From positions 25,234,001 through 25,298,000 of the forward strand of contig NC_068569.1 of assembly GCF_025698545.1 (NCBI RefSeq): DNA of 64,000 nt, in the 5' to 3' direction. Source of the DNA: Gossypium raimondii. Its lineage: Eukaryota; Streptophyta; Magnoliopsida; Malvales; Malvaceae. The notes under the pieces were generated by a model. It searched no databases. It saw nothing but the letters and a program-made list of their open reading frames with translations, and had not been told where the DNA came from. The position numbers and the translations under genes are program-made. Every line of letters begins with the position of its first letter. Position 1 is the first letter of the stretch. Below are positions 26,930-38,625 of the stretch, piece by piece.

Positions 26930-28180
26930 ATTATACCCCTCGATATTATGGTTATAACACTAATTTTAAGGCAATATCGAAATTTTTATGAAACCTTATT
27001 AGAAATTATGATATACCAAAATTTCTAAGCGCATGTCCTTAGATATTTTGGTATATAGCATAATTTATAAGGGAATACTAATATTTCTATGAGGGCTTAT
27101 TAGAAATTTTGGTTTACATCCAAAATCATATTGCACAAGCTTATGTCAAGAAATCTAACGAGAGACTAAAATTTCTAAGGGATTATCCTTAAATATTTTG
27201 GTATGTACCAATATTTCTATGGAACGTTGTTAGAAATTTTGGTTTACCAAAATTTAGATTTACAAGCTCATATTAAGATTTTTAATAAAATACTAATATT
27301 TCTAATAGCATATCCTTATATATATATTGGTATATACCAAAATTTATAATGGAGTACGGAAATTTCTATAAATACAATTAAAATTTTTATTTACCAAAAT
27401 CCAATTTATAAACATTTACCAAAATTTTTAATGAAATACCAAAATTATTTATGAGAAATATTGGTATAGGTTACTCAAGTGATACTGTTTTTTTTTAACG
27501 AAAACATCAATATTCAAATCTTTTAAAACATTTTTCATTAATTAGATAATTTCTTTAAATATTTGGAAATATCGAAATTTTTGCACATACACTTCGACGA
27601 AAAAATAAGTGTTATTAAAGAAATTGTTAATTTAATTAAAATTAAATATAGATATGACAAAATATCATAATATAAGAAAATTTAATATGACCCAAACACG
27701 AAATAATAATTATATAACTAAGTTTTGCTCAAAAAAAATTTTATATAACTAAGTACTTTTGGTAGATACGGAAGTTTCTAAAGATATCAAAATTATCCTC
27801 TTAGATATTTTTGATAGAGATTTCAGTCTATCAAAATCATTGTTACACAAGCCTTTACTAAGATTTCTAAGGAATACCAATATTTCTATGTGACTTTGTT
27901 AGAAATTTTGGTATATCAAAATCATGTTACATAGGCCTATACAAAAATTCTAACGAAATACTAAAATTTGTTAGAGCTTATCATTAGATATTTTGCTATA
28001 TAACAACATTTCTACGGAACTTTGTTAGAAATTTCTAACAAAATACCAATATATTATATACCAAAATTTAAAATGGAGTACCGATATTTCTATGGATATG
28101 CTATACCAAGATTTCTAAGAGTATCTCATTAGATATTTTGGTATAGCTGTATATGTTTCTAAAGTTACAACAAAATTTCT
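26930..28180. repeat. Degenerate tandem array, unit roughly 130-150 bp
   Basis: The block is made of recurring words: TAGAAATTTTGGT, TACCAAAATTTCTAA, TTAGATATTTTGGTATA, ACACAAGCTTATAC-like and AATATTTCTATGG. They return in the same order, for example around 27040, 27190, 27980 and 28130, at spacings mostly near 140-150 bp. Many units contain the inverted pair AGAAATTTTGGT / ACCAAAATTTCT. Units are strongly diverged. Located in intron 2 of the broken reductase copy; absent from the 657-bp intron 2 of the intact copy. Confidence 0.6.
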
Positions 28181-29429
28181 AAATGAAAACCAAAATTTCG
28201 AATTGTTTGAACTAAGTTTCTTTAATTAGCTATTTTTAAATATATCCGTATTAATAAAAATTATATTATTTCGATTAATAAGTGTTACCAAGAAAATTGA
28301 TAATTTAATTAAAACTAAAACGTTAGAAATAGTGGTATACCGGAATTTATAAATTCATATCTTAAATATTTTTGATATTTTGTAATTGGATCATAACAAA
28401 TTTTTATATAGTAAATTAAATTACCAGTTATCCTGATAACGTTTATTAACCAAAACAATATAATCGTTTTCAATTTATTATTAGTTGAATTGTATTTATA
28501 AGAAAATTTGTCTAAAAGAATCTGAATTTTGAGTTTTCGTTAGAAAATTTGGCATAGTTTGACTTATACCAAAATTTTTATGATTTTTCTTTAAAATTTT
28601 GATATCTACTATAAATAACTCAATCTTAATAAAAGAATTTAAAAAAGAAATTAGTTTTATAAGTGAGCTCTTCGGAAATCAATGTTTGCTTGGATTAGAT
28701 CCGGTGATAGGATTAATTGAATCGAAAATTGATTAAGGTATAGATCCGAAAAGAGATTTTGTCGGTACGAATCGAGGAAAAAATTAGTTTAATCGAACAA
28801 TTGAACCAAATTTTTGAATATTATTATTTTATTATTTTTTAAAAATTTTAATTAAACTGATCAGACTAATAAATGAGTGATTTGATCGGTTCAACACGGG
28901 TCCGATTTTAAAAATAATGTATCAAATAAATTAAAAATATAAAAGGAAAGTAGTTAACGAATGAAGAGATTGAAGGTAGGGCCTTGTCATGCCTGAGGAT
29001 TCGAAACGGTGGTGGTGGGAACGGGAGAGGCAACATGGAAGACACCGGTGCAGCCTGAAATGGCGGAACAAAGGGAATCGTAATCGAGAAGATCAGCCTT
29101 GAAGAGTTGGAGGTTGTGGGATGCTCTCTCAAGTTGATTCAAATGGGCATATTTGGCATCCCCTGCGAAAGCAATGAAATTAAAAAGGTGTGGGAAGTCC
29201 CAAGAAGAGAAGTAGATGATGAGTTAGTAGTGTAACAAGAACCAGGCTGTCTAACGGTGGCGTGGACTGTGTAGTTGTTGGAGAGAAGATGCCTGACAAC
29301 CCAAGAGCCAAGGTAGCCGCCGGCTCCTGTCACACACACTTTTCCAGTGGCCTGAGCCATATTTTCTCTCACAATATTGGTTTATCTCTACTATAACATT
29401 CTGGACTCAACGCCTATTTATTTACAACC

Positions 29430-31140
29430 AAGGTCGGTGACTCTTTTTTAACAAAATAGAGTTTGTTTTGTTTTTTTTTTCTGGCACCAGCACTTAAAAA
29501 GTATCAAATTGTTGTTAATTCTATAAAGTTTAATACATTGCATGATTCTAAAATTTTAAAATAAAAACTTCCTCAACAAAAACAAGATGAATAAAGCTTG
29601 CAAACCAATTGGCACAGTAGTAACTCCCAAAACTGAAAAAGGAATCTTAGGACTAAGGGTGGATTGGTTGAACCTGTGATGAGAGCATGAACGCAAGGGG
29701 CAGGCCTCTCCAAGGAAGACGAGTCGCGTATTAATGAGGAAGTGGAGAACAATCACAAGAATGGTTGTTGGTCCATAGATCTCCACAAGTTAAAATTTTT
29801 TTTAGGGGTCGAAATTAAATCATAATTTTTGTGATAATAATTTAAAAAATTAAATTAAAATTTTATGAATTTTAAAGAAGTTAAAAGTATAATTTTATTT
29901 TTATTAATTTAAAATTTTAAAAATTTTAGATCACCTAGCACTAGCAGCCCCTGTATTCGCCCCAGCTTCATCAATATTTTAATATAGCAGCCCCTATATT
30001 CCCCCTGCTTCCATCAATATTTTAATATGTTAGTGTTCGTTTCTGTGTCTCATTTCATTTTAGCTAAGCTAATACCAACGGGTAACAGTTTGATAAAATA
30101 TTTCATCATTTAACAATTTTTAATATTTTTCCTTTTAACCATTTTATTTTAAGGTTAATAATTGATACATTGACAGAATATCTTTTTAACCTATAAGCAA
30201 AGTTAAAAAATTATTTTTAATTTATATATTAACTTAATACACAAATTGGAACCTAAATTTTACTTTTTTTCTATGTTAATAAATTTTTTGCCAACAAATG
30301 GTATTAAACAACTTTTTTTTCTTAGTAATAACCTAAATATATATATATATATATATATAATCGGTTGTGAAATTTGAAGAGAGATACACTGAACTTGCTA
30401 CTTGTCAAATTTATATTTAAGAGTTGGTAAACTTGGAGTAAACAGGATGAAGTACATTTATATTACCAAAAGCTACAAAATGAAGGCTGGCTGAGTCCCT
30501 TGAAGTCCGAGAACAAAATGAAAGAACCTGGAACAGAAAAACAAAAGAGAACGAATAAGTTGCAGATATCTAACATACTTCAAATCACCCCAATCAAATA
30601 TAAGGAGAAATAAGTACAATATCAATTACCAGCGATTTCTAAATCCAATAAGTTCAACACAGAACTTAGCATATTGATAAACAAAGTAAGAACAAGAACT
30701 GAATCAGGTACGATATGCATATCGATAATCAAATACTGATTCCCGTTCTCATCCACCGAACCTCCGCAAAGCCATAATTTACATACATGTAGCTTATATT
30801 TTTCTTTCACCCACATTTTCGTTTCTTCCCAGTCCAAAACATTTCAATACAAACATCCACACATACGATATTATATATATTTATACCTATCTTTCATGCA
30901 CGTTTAATCTTCCCATTGACAATAAAATGTCGCAACCAATCCATATTTTGGATGTCACCAGCTTTGGATAATCATTTAAACTTCTTTCACACCAGAATAA
31001 AAATCGGCATAACATAATGATTAAAGTTTCTGTTTTGGACAGCATTGATACAAGTTTTGGACACATTAACGAGTCTTTAGATTCAGTAACCACACATTCT
31101 ACTTTGGACCCAACAATAAAGCTCAACCGAACAACCATAA
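29430..31140. other. Intergenic DNA, repeat-derived in part
   Basis: No gene is supported. It contains a 42-bp direct duplication at 29943-30027 and an (AT)n tract at about 30337-30359. The part from about 30420 on may belong to an older minus-strand LTR that continues after the Tekay-like element, at 41006-41640. Confidence 0.35.
29943..30027. repeat. 42-bp tandem duplication
   Basis: Two copies of a 42-bp unit, each starting AGCAGCCCCT (29943 and 29985) and sharing CATCAATATTTTAATAT. They differ by a few substitutions. Confidence 0.75.
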
Positions 31141-31204
31141 AAATGTTAAATTTTGACAGCTTTGAATCCTCAACATGTTTTGCCTAATCGAATTATCATA
31201 ATTT

Positions 31205-31481
31205 GTTTTTACATTGGACAGTCTGTAAAACCACATTCGGTCATGCACTTAATCCAACCGATTTTGTCTTACAATTTTCACATTGGACAGCATGTATAAC
31301 CTCAACAAGATAGCACTTGATTCAAACAAATTTGTCTTAAAAAGTTCACGTTGGACAGCATGTATAACCTCAACGAGACAGCATTAATTCAACCAAATTT
31401 GTCCTAACATTTTCGTATTGGACAGCATGTATAACCTCAACAAGACAACACTTAATTCCACCAAATTTGTCTTAAAATTTT
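31205..31481. repeat. About 68-bp tandem repeat, left part
   Basis: The marker TTGGACAG recurs near 31214, 31283, 31351 and 31418 (spacing 67-69 bp), each followed by RTGTATAACCTCAACRAGA and CAAATTTGTC. The array is interrupted at 31482 by a Tekay-like retrotransposon and resumes at 41006-41060 with another TTGGACAG unit. It may be the inner repeat of an older LTR. Confidence 0.75.
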
Positions 31482-33659
31482 TGTAACGCCTTGAATAATT
31501 TACTTTTTGTTTTTGTAAATCTTAACAACAATATGTATTTGCTTCAGTGGTTAGATGTTCTGGGTATGTCTAAGAGGTTTTGAGTTTAAGTCCCACATTT
31601 AGAAATTTTTTTATTTTTGATTCAAGTCTTATCCCTAGTGGGTGGGCTTATATAAAATTGTTTGTAAAGCCATATTAGAATGAGCCTGCTAATTCGAGTG
31701 GTAAGGAGTTATTGTGTTGGAAGTCTTGTGTTCGAATTCTTGCATGAGTGTGGGTGATAATTTTTGCTTCAGTTGTCTGAGAGAGTTTGGGTGGAGTTAG
31801 AATTCTGAGATTTTTTATTTTGTTTTCTCTCTCTTGTTGAAATTTTTGTTCAATTTTGATGTTTTTCCAAACTCTCAAGTTTTCTTTTTTCTTTTCTTCT
31901 CCATTTATTTCCGCCATTTTCTTTTACTTTTGGTTGGGGTTTCTTTTATTCTTGCGCCGTTCAAATGAATTGTGGATGGGGAAATTGATCTGTTGTTGGG
32001 TATTCTGTAAGTAGCATTTTATTCTGTTGATCTCGCTATTTGTCTCATAAATTTCTATTGTGAAAAGTAAGTTTGTAATTACCTGAATGTGGGATTAATT
32101 GTTAGTGTTGTTTGATCGGCTTAGGGGGATCACAAGAAGCATTTAATCCTTTAACGAGTTAGGTGTTGAGGAGCATCATTTCGTCTAAGGTGAGCACTTC
32201 AATTTTGGGGGTTTTTAGTTCTTCGATTGTTTAGGTTTTTGACTTGGTATCCTTAATCAAATTATAGGTTTTGGTGGTCTCGAGATTGCATTTGCTCCGA
32301 AAACGAACCAAGTGTGTACTCCTAACACAAAAAATCGAGTTTCGACAAAAGCTGAAAATGGAGTCTGTCAACACCACACGGGTGCGTTACCGGCCGTGTG
32401 GTTGGCCGTGTATGAGACACGACCGTGTGATTGACGAAGCATGGCCGTGCACGAGACACGACCGTGTGTCGGTACGAGTGTGACCGTGTGGGCCACATGG
32501 GCTAGGCTAGGTTAGGCGTGTGGGTTTTGGGCCAGACTGTGTAGGCCACATGGGCAAGGCCAATTTAGGGCATGTGGACCCACACGGGCATGTGGGCCCA
32601 GAGTTCTGAAATTTTTCCTAGGGTCGTACAGGTCGTTCCGATCGACTGTGGGTCTACCGTAGGGTCAGCAAGGGCTAACCAAACCCTATTTCATATGATT
32701 TGATATTCTGATAGACTAATCTAAGTAGGATATTGATACATATGTTTGACTGTACTGTTTAAGTATGTATCTATCTGTATACGAGCATATTAAGCATGTT
32801 TAATCTGATATATCTGTAACTGTGTTTGGGATGAGAATTGTATATGTGGAGGAAGTGATCTGTATGGCGACTCTTCGCCTATATTCTGGCAGCTTGACTG
32901 CATATTTTCTATTATGTGTCGCATCGACACTGTATAGTGTGTAGGGATGGGTGGGTGTTTTTAACCCCACATTGTGTGATGGGATGGTCGAAGATGGTGT
33001 GCAGAGGGTGGAGGTAGGATTTTGTATATCTGTTCTCTTTACCTGATTTTGATATCTGCATCTGTTATGGACTTAGGTCCGAATCTGTATCTGACTGATC
33101 ATGAGATTCTGTGTATGTTGCATGTCTATCTCTGTTGGGTTACACACTGAGTTTACGTAAACTCACATCTATTTGTTTGTTCTGTTCAAGTAATCCACAG
33201 ACATAGATGGGTCAGTGCGACGAGGCTCAGCGGTAACAACTCAACGAGAAACTGTTTTCATTTATCATTATTTCATGGTTTTTACTTAAATTTCTAGCTT
33301 TCGTGAAAGTTTTACAATTTTTGGACTTTCCGGATTTTTTGATTGTTTGGTTTAAATTTTTGGGTTTGGTTGCGTTAGGATTTCTAAACTACGATGATTT
33401 GACAAAATATCGATTTCATGCGAACAAATATTTTTTTGAAAACATAAGCATGGTTTTTATTTTAACGGTTTCCAAACTTCCACTACAAAATGATTTGGTT
33501 AACCTTAAAGGATAAAATGTGACGATTTCAGTAATAAATATACAAATGAACACGTTTTAAAACTCAGACATTTTATCGAAGTATCATTGGTTTCAAAACC
33601 CTTCTTCATAACACTCCCAAATTCGACCATAACATCTATGCCAAGTTTGGGGTTTCATA
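31482..33659 (+). repeat. 5' LTR of the Tekay-like element
   Basis: 2178 bp, from TGTAACGCC to GGGGTTTCATA. It holds two tRNA-like A/B-box pairs (about 31547-31600 and 31683-31745) and an array of CACGGCCGTGTG-like palindromes at about 32380-32600. It lacks the 136-bp duplication present in the 3' LTR. Confidence 0.85.
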
Positions 33660-34067
33660 TTTAGTGGTATTAGATCTAGGTTGCAAAACTCAGGCTGTAA
33701 ATTTTGGGTTCCAAAATTTTGTTTTGAAAAAGCACTAGTTTTCAAATAACTTAGATCATTTTGAGCAAGTATATGGTACACCGAGTCTCTGGAGCCGATC
33801 CTATAAGTATATTTGAATTTAGAAAATACTGTAGTTAGTACTTCCTGAAACTGTACTGAGTCAGTTAGAGACTGAAACCTCTGAAATATTTCTGAACTTC
33901 TGATAACTTGAGCATAAAATATCTAATAAACACTGGATCTGATGCATAAAATCTTATAATGTAGATAAATTTAAAATTATAACGCTCGTAAAACTCGCGG
34001 TCGTGGTATTCATGGGCGCTGCGAGCTTTGTAGGGAGGCTCGAGCTGAGTTTTCCTCTCTGGGCGGT

Positions 34068-35006
34068 ATGCCAAACTTGGACACGAGTGAGACACTAATT
34101 TCACCTGCTACTGAGACTGGGTCTCAAAGCCACTTGACTGGGGATGATGCACTGTCCCAAGCCATGCTGAGAGTGTTGGAAAAGGTCATTGGACCCCATT
34201 CTGAATCTGGGGGCAGTGGGTTGGTAACTGAATTACTTTGGTCTAATGGAGTTGAGTTGTTTAGGGGTGTCACTGGAGTCGCCCTTACTATGTCTGAGTA
34301 TTGGTTGAAGGCCATTAAGAGGATTATGAATGACATCGACTGCACTCCTGAGCAGAAATTAAAGGGTGCAGTTTCTTTGCTTTGCGATGAAGCATATCAA
34401 TGGTGGTTGTCTGTTGAGGAGGATACTCAACCGGATCATCTGAACTGGGACTACTTTAAGATTTCTTTCCAAAGAAAATATATGGGTGTGAGCTATGTGG
34501 ATACTAGTAGACGTGAGTTCATGAATCTTACGTAAGGTGATAAATCTGTGGCTGAGTATGAGGCCGGGTTTTTGACATTAAGCCGCTACTCTTGAGGCAT
34601 AGTGGCATCCAAGTATGATAAATGTGTTCATTTTGAGGATAGTTTGAGGGATAGTCTGAGGGTTTTGATTACTCCACAGAGGGAGCGTGAGTTTGTTGTT
34701 CTTGTGGATAAGGCGAAGATCGCCGAAAAGGTTAAACGCGTAGAGTACCAAAACAGAGACCGAGAGAGAGGCAAGAACAAGAGGGATTCAAAGTCTTCTA
34801 GTTTTGTTCAAAGGCCTAAGAAATGGGTTAGATCTGATGGACCAGTTAGAGTGAAAGTTCTTGTTACTCATACTAGGATTCAGGCTTGTGGTGGTTATGG
34901 TAGGTGCCATCCGAGTGAGTGTTGGAGGAGATTAAGGGTTTGTCTATGGTGTGGGTATTTGGAGTACTGGATTAGAGAATGTCCACATCGTACCGATCAG
35001 ATGTAA
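34068..35006 (+). pseudogene. gag remnant of the Tekay-like element
   Basis: Encodes the retrotransposon Gag (capsid) protein in two frame-continuous pieces broken by stops near 34533 and 34594. The first piece has the Retrotrans_gag signature (EAYQWWLSVEEDTQPDHLNW). The second is basic and ends in a zinc-knuckle-like stretch, CLWCGYLEYWIREC, in which the His of the CCHC motif is replaced. It starts at the ATG at 34068, 400 bp after the 5' LTR. Inactive. Confidence 0.8.
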
Positions 35007-35189
35007 ACTTCGGAATCAAGTTCTGTTCAGCCTTAGAGGGCAGTACAGTAGCCACCTAGGGGTCGTGGATCAGCTATGGGTGGTAATGGTATGGGCCGAG
35101 GACAGAGAGTACCAGGTAGAGGTGTTAATCAGACTGAGGCAATGCAGCCTACACTGGTTTATGTTTATTGGTGCCGAGAGGACAGAGAT

Positions 35190-38100
35190 GCCCCTGATGT
35201 GATCACAGGTACATTTTTAATTTTTGATGCTCCATAAACTGACTTGATAGACATAGGTTCTAAATACTCCTATATAGCTAGTTCTATTTTTAAGAACTTG
35301 GGGATTTCTGTTGAGTGTACTTTTAGTAAGATTACTGTACTGAGTCCGTTAGGGCAATCTGTTTGAGTAAATAGACTTTATATGAATGTTCCATTAAAAG
35401 TATAAGGGGTTGTATTTCTGAAAAATTTGATGGAGTTACCATTTGGGGAATTTGACTTAATTCTGGGGATGGACGGGTTGGTAGAGCACTGAGTTAGTTT
35501 GAACTGCCATCTAAAAGGGTTGTTTTAAGAACCGAGGATTATAAGGAAGTGGTTGTGATCGGTGATCGTCGAGTTTACTTGTCTAATGTGATCTCTACTT
35601 TAGTGGCTGAGAAATTAGTTCGAAAATGGTGTGAGACGTATTTGGCCTACATCAGTGTTTCAGTTTTAGGAGACTCTTCTGTAAGAGATATCAGAACAGT
35701 AAGGAAATTTTCAGATGTTTTCCCTGATGAATTACTGGGTTCACCTCTAAATCGAGAATTTGAGTTTGATATTGAGCTTTTACTGAGTATAGCTCCGGTG
35801 TCCATCGCTCCATACCGTATGGCACCGAAAGAGCTTACAAAACTTAAGGCTCAACTTTAAGAGCTTCTAGATCGTGATTTCATCCGTCCTAATGTGTCTC
35901 CGTAGGGGGCACCGATTCTGTTTGTGAAAAAAAGATGGTACCATGAGGATGTGCATCGACTACCGACAGTTGAATAAACTAACTGTGAAGAATAAGTACC
36001 CACTTTCGAAGATCGACGATTTGTTTGATCAGTTCTGAGGGGTTTTAGTGTTCTCAAAAATAGATATCTGATCTGGGTATCTTCAGCTTAAATTTAAGGA
36101 AGCTGATATTCATAAGACGACATTTAGAACTCGTTATGGGCACTACGAATTCCTAGTTATGCCCTTTGGTCTGATGAATGCTCCGACTATATTCATGGAT
36201 CTAATGAACTGAGTTTTTCTGTAGTATCTGGATCAGTTCGTCGTAGTATACATCAACGATATTCTGGTGTACTTTAAGACTGAGGATAAACATGATGAGC
36301 ACCTTAGAGTAGTGCTTCGGATACTCCGAGAGAAATAATTGTATGTTAAGTTGAGCAAGTGTAAGTTCTGGTTGTGAGAGGTGACATTTCTAGGGCATGT
36401 GGTTTCTGCTGAGGGGATCCAAGTGGATCCTAGAAAGATTGAAGCTGTACTTGATTGTAAACTACTTAAGAATGTATCTGAGATTCTCAGTTTTCTAGGA
36501 CTTACAGGTTATTATTAGAGGTTTTGTTGAGAGGTTCTCATTGATTGCGGCTCTTTTGACTAAGCTTCTACGCAAGAATATTCCTTTCGTCTGGTCTGAT
36601 GCGTAATAATCGAGCTTCGAGAAGCTTAAGTCTATTTTGACTCAGGCTCCTATTTTGATACAACTTGAATTTGGTAAGGAGTTTGTGGTTTATAGTGATG
36701 TGTCACACATCAGTTTGGGATGTGTATTGATGCAAGATGGTAAGGTTATGGCTTATGCGTCCCGTCAGTTTAAGCCACACGAGGGGAATTATCCGACACA
36801 CGATCTTGAGTTAGCTGTCGTGGTGTTCATTTTGAAGATCTTGAGGCATTATCTGTACGGTGAGAGGTTTATCATCTATACCAATCACAAGAGCCTCAAG
36901 TATCTTCTTACTCAAGAGGAGTTAAATCTTAGGCAACGTAGAGAGATTGAGCTGCTTAAGGATTATGATTGTACGATAGAGTATCATCTTGGCAAGGCCA
37001 ATGTGGTGGCCAATTCTCTTAGTCGTAGAGCGATGACTGATTTGATGGCGATGTTCGCTCATCTCAATTTGTTTGATGATGGAGGTCTGTTGGCCGAGTT
37101 ACAAGTTAAGTCGACTTGGATTGATCAGATTCGAGATAAGTAATTAATGGATGATTCTCTGGTTCTGCGGTTTCGTTAGGTTGAGAGCAGAAATACGTCT
37201 GATTTTGGGCTGAATAAAGATGGGGTTTTGTGTTTTTGAGGTCGAGTTTGTATATCGAATGATTTTAACCCCGAGACAGTTGATTCTGAAGATGCACATA
37301 GCAGCCCCTATGTTATACATCCCGGTGGTAATAAGATGTATTGGGATCTACATGAGCTATGCTAGTGGTTGAGTTTAAAACGAGAGGTAATTGATTGTAT
37401 TACTCGTTGTCTGACGTACCATCAAGTTAAGGCTGAGCACCAGTTACCTTCGGGTTTGCTTCAACCTGTTAAGATTCTATTTGGGTCATAGTGGATCAAT
37501 TACCTTTGGGTTTTCTTCCCTTATGAAAATGGGAACGAGTGACGGTGGACTTCATTAGAGGGTTGCCCTTGACACCCACTAAGAAGGATTCTATATGGGT
37601 CATCGTGGATCAATTAACCTAATCCATTTATTTTATTCCAATTCGGATAGGCTACTCACTGCAAAAGTTAGCGAAGCTCTATATTTCTAAGATTGTGAGG
37701 CTACATGGGGTTCCGATTTTGATAATTTCTGATAGGGATCATTGTTTCACTTCTCGGTTCTGAAAGAAACTGCATGAGGCTCTGAGTTCGAGATTAGACT
37801 TCAGTATTGTGTTCCATCCTCAGACCGATAGTCAATCTAATAGGGTGATTCAGATACAGAAGGATATGCTTTAAAGTTGTGTGATTGATTTTCGAGGTAG
37901 TTGGGAGGATTTTCTACCGTTAACTGAATTCGCCTACAATAACAGTTTCCAGTCTAGCATCTAGATGACACCTTATGAGGCTTTGTATGGTCGTAAATGT
38001 CGTACTAAACTATGTTGGACTGAATTGGGTAAGCGACGAGTTTTGGGTCCTAAGTTAGTTTATGAGACTGAAGATAAGGTTAGACTGATTCGGGATTGTC

Positions 38101-38580
38101 TAATGGCGGCTTTTGATAGACAAAAGTCTTATATGGATCTGAAAGGGGGAGATATCGAGTACTCTATGGGTGACTTCGTATTTCTTAAGGTTTCTCTATG
38201 GAAGAAGGTTCTGCAGTTCAGTCGTAAAGGCAAGTTGAGCCCAAGGTTCATTGGGTCGTATAGAATTCTGAAGCGTGTAGGACTGGTGGCTTATCAGTTA
38301 AAGTTACCTCCACAGTTAGATCGTATCCATGATGTGTTTCACGTCTCAATATTTAGGTGGTATCGGTCTAATCCATCTCACATTGTCTCTGTTGAGGAGA
38401 TCGAAGTTAGACCAGACTTAACTTTTTAGGAGGAGCCGGTTTAGATTTTGGATCGAGATATTAAGGTTTTGAGGAAGAAGTCAATTCCGTTAGTTAAGGT
38501 TCTGTGGCGGAATCATAGTTTTGAGGAAGCTACGTGGGAACCTAAGGACTCGATGTGTCAGTAATATCCTTATATGTTCG
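35190..38580 (+). pseudogene. pol remnant of the Tekay-like element (PR-RT-RH-IN-chromodomain)
   Basis: Protease at about 35200-35560: the DTG active-site motif reads DIGS. Reverse transcriptase at 35810-36560, where the catalytic FIDD/YVDD-type motif reads YINDIL. RNase H at 36637-37143 ([13 protein letters not shown] and [10 protein letters not shown]). Zinc-binding and integrase core at about 37240-37920. Integrase C-terminus at 37965-38429 and a chromodomain-like VKVLWRNHSFEEATWEP at about 38490-38545. Stops interrupt nearly every domain. A short direct duplication (GGGTCATNGTGGATCAATTA) lies at about 37484-37616. Confidence 0.85.
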
Positions 38581-38625
38581 GATTAGGTAAATTTCGAGGC
38601 CAAAATTTCTTTTGGGAGGTAGAGT

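Larger units (their letters stand above)
24490..29372 (-). pseudogene. Cinnamoyl-CoA-reductase-like SDR, broken copy (copy 1)
   Basis: Paralogue of the intact gene at 46126-48553. Exons (minus strand): 29243-29372, 28993-29162, 25422-25607, 25172-25333, about 24723-24933, 24490-24622. The NADP-binding motif [11 protein letters not shown] and catalytic NWYCLSK survive. Breaks relative to copy 2: exon 4 is 162 nt instead of 163, a 1-nt deletion after VVTVCP that leads to a stop within about a dozen codons; the exon-5 acceptor CAG is changed to CTG, leaving only a cryptic AG 3 nt further in; exon 5 has a 24-bp tandem duplication that adds eight residues around RMIV. Predicted product is about 200 residues, lacking the substrate-binding half. 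Intron 2 has grown to 3.4 kb (MITE plus tandem array) and starts with a GC donor (CAG|GCATGA). Confidence 0.85.

Noticed and set aside
31675..31917. Minus-strand frame of 80 codons with a Lys/Glu-rich product
   Set aside because: Lies wholly inside the 5' LTR of the Tekay-like element and comes from a T/C-rich stretch; no independent support.
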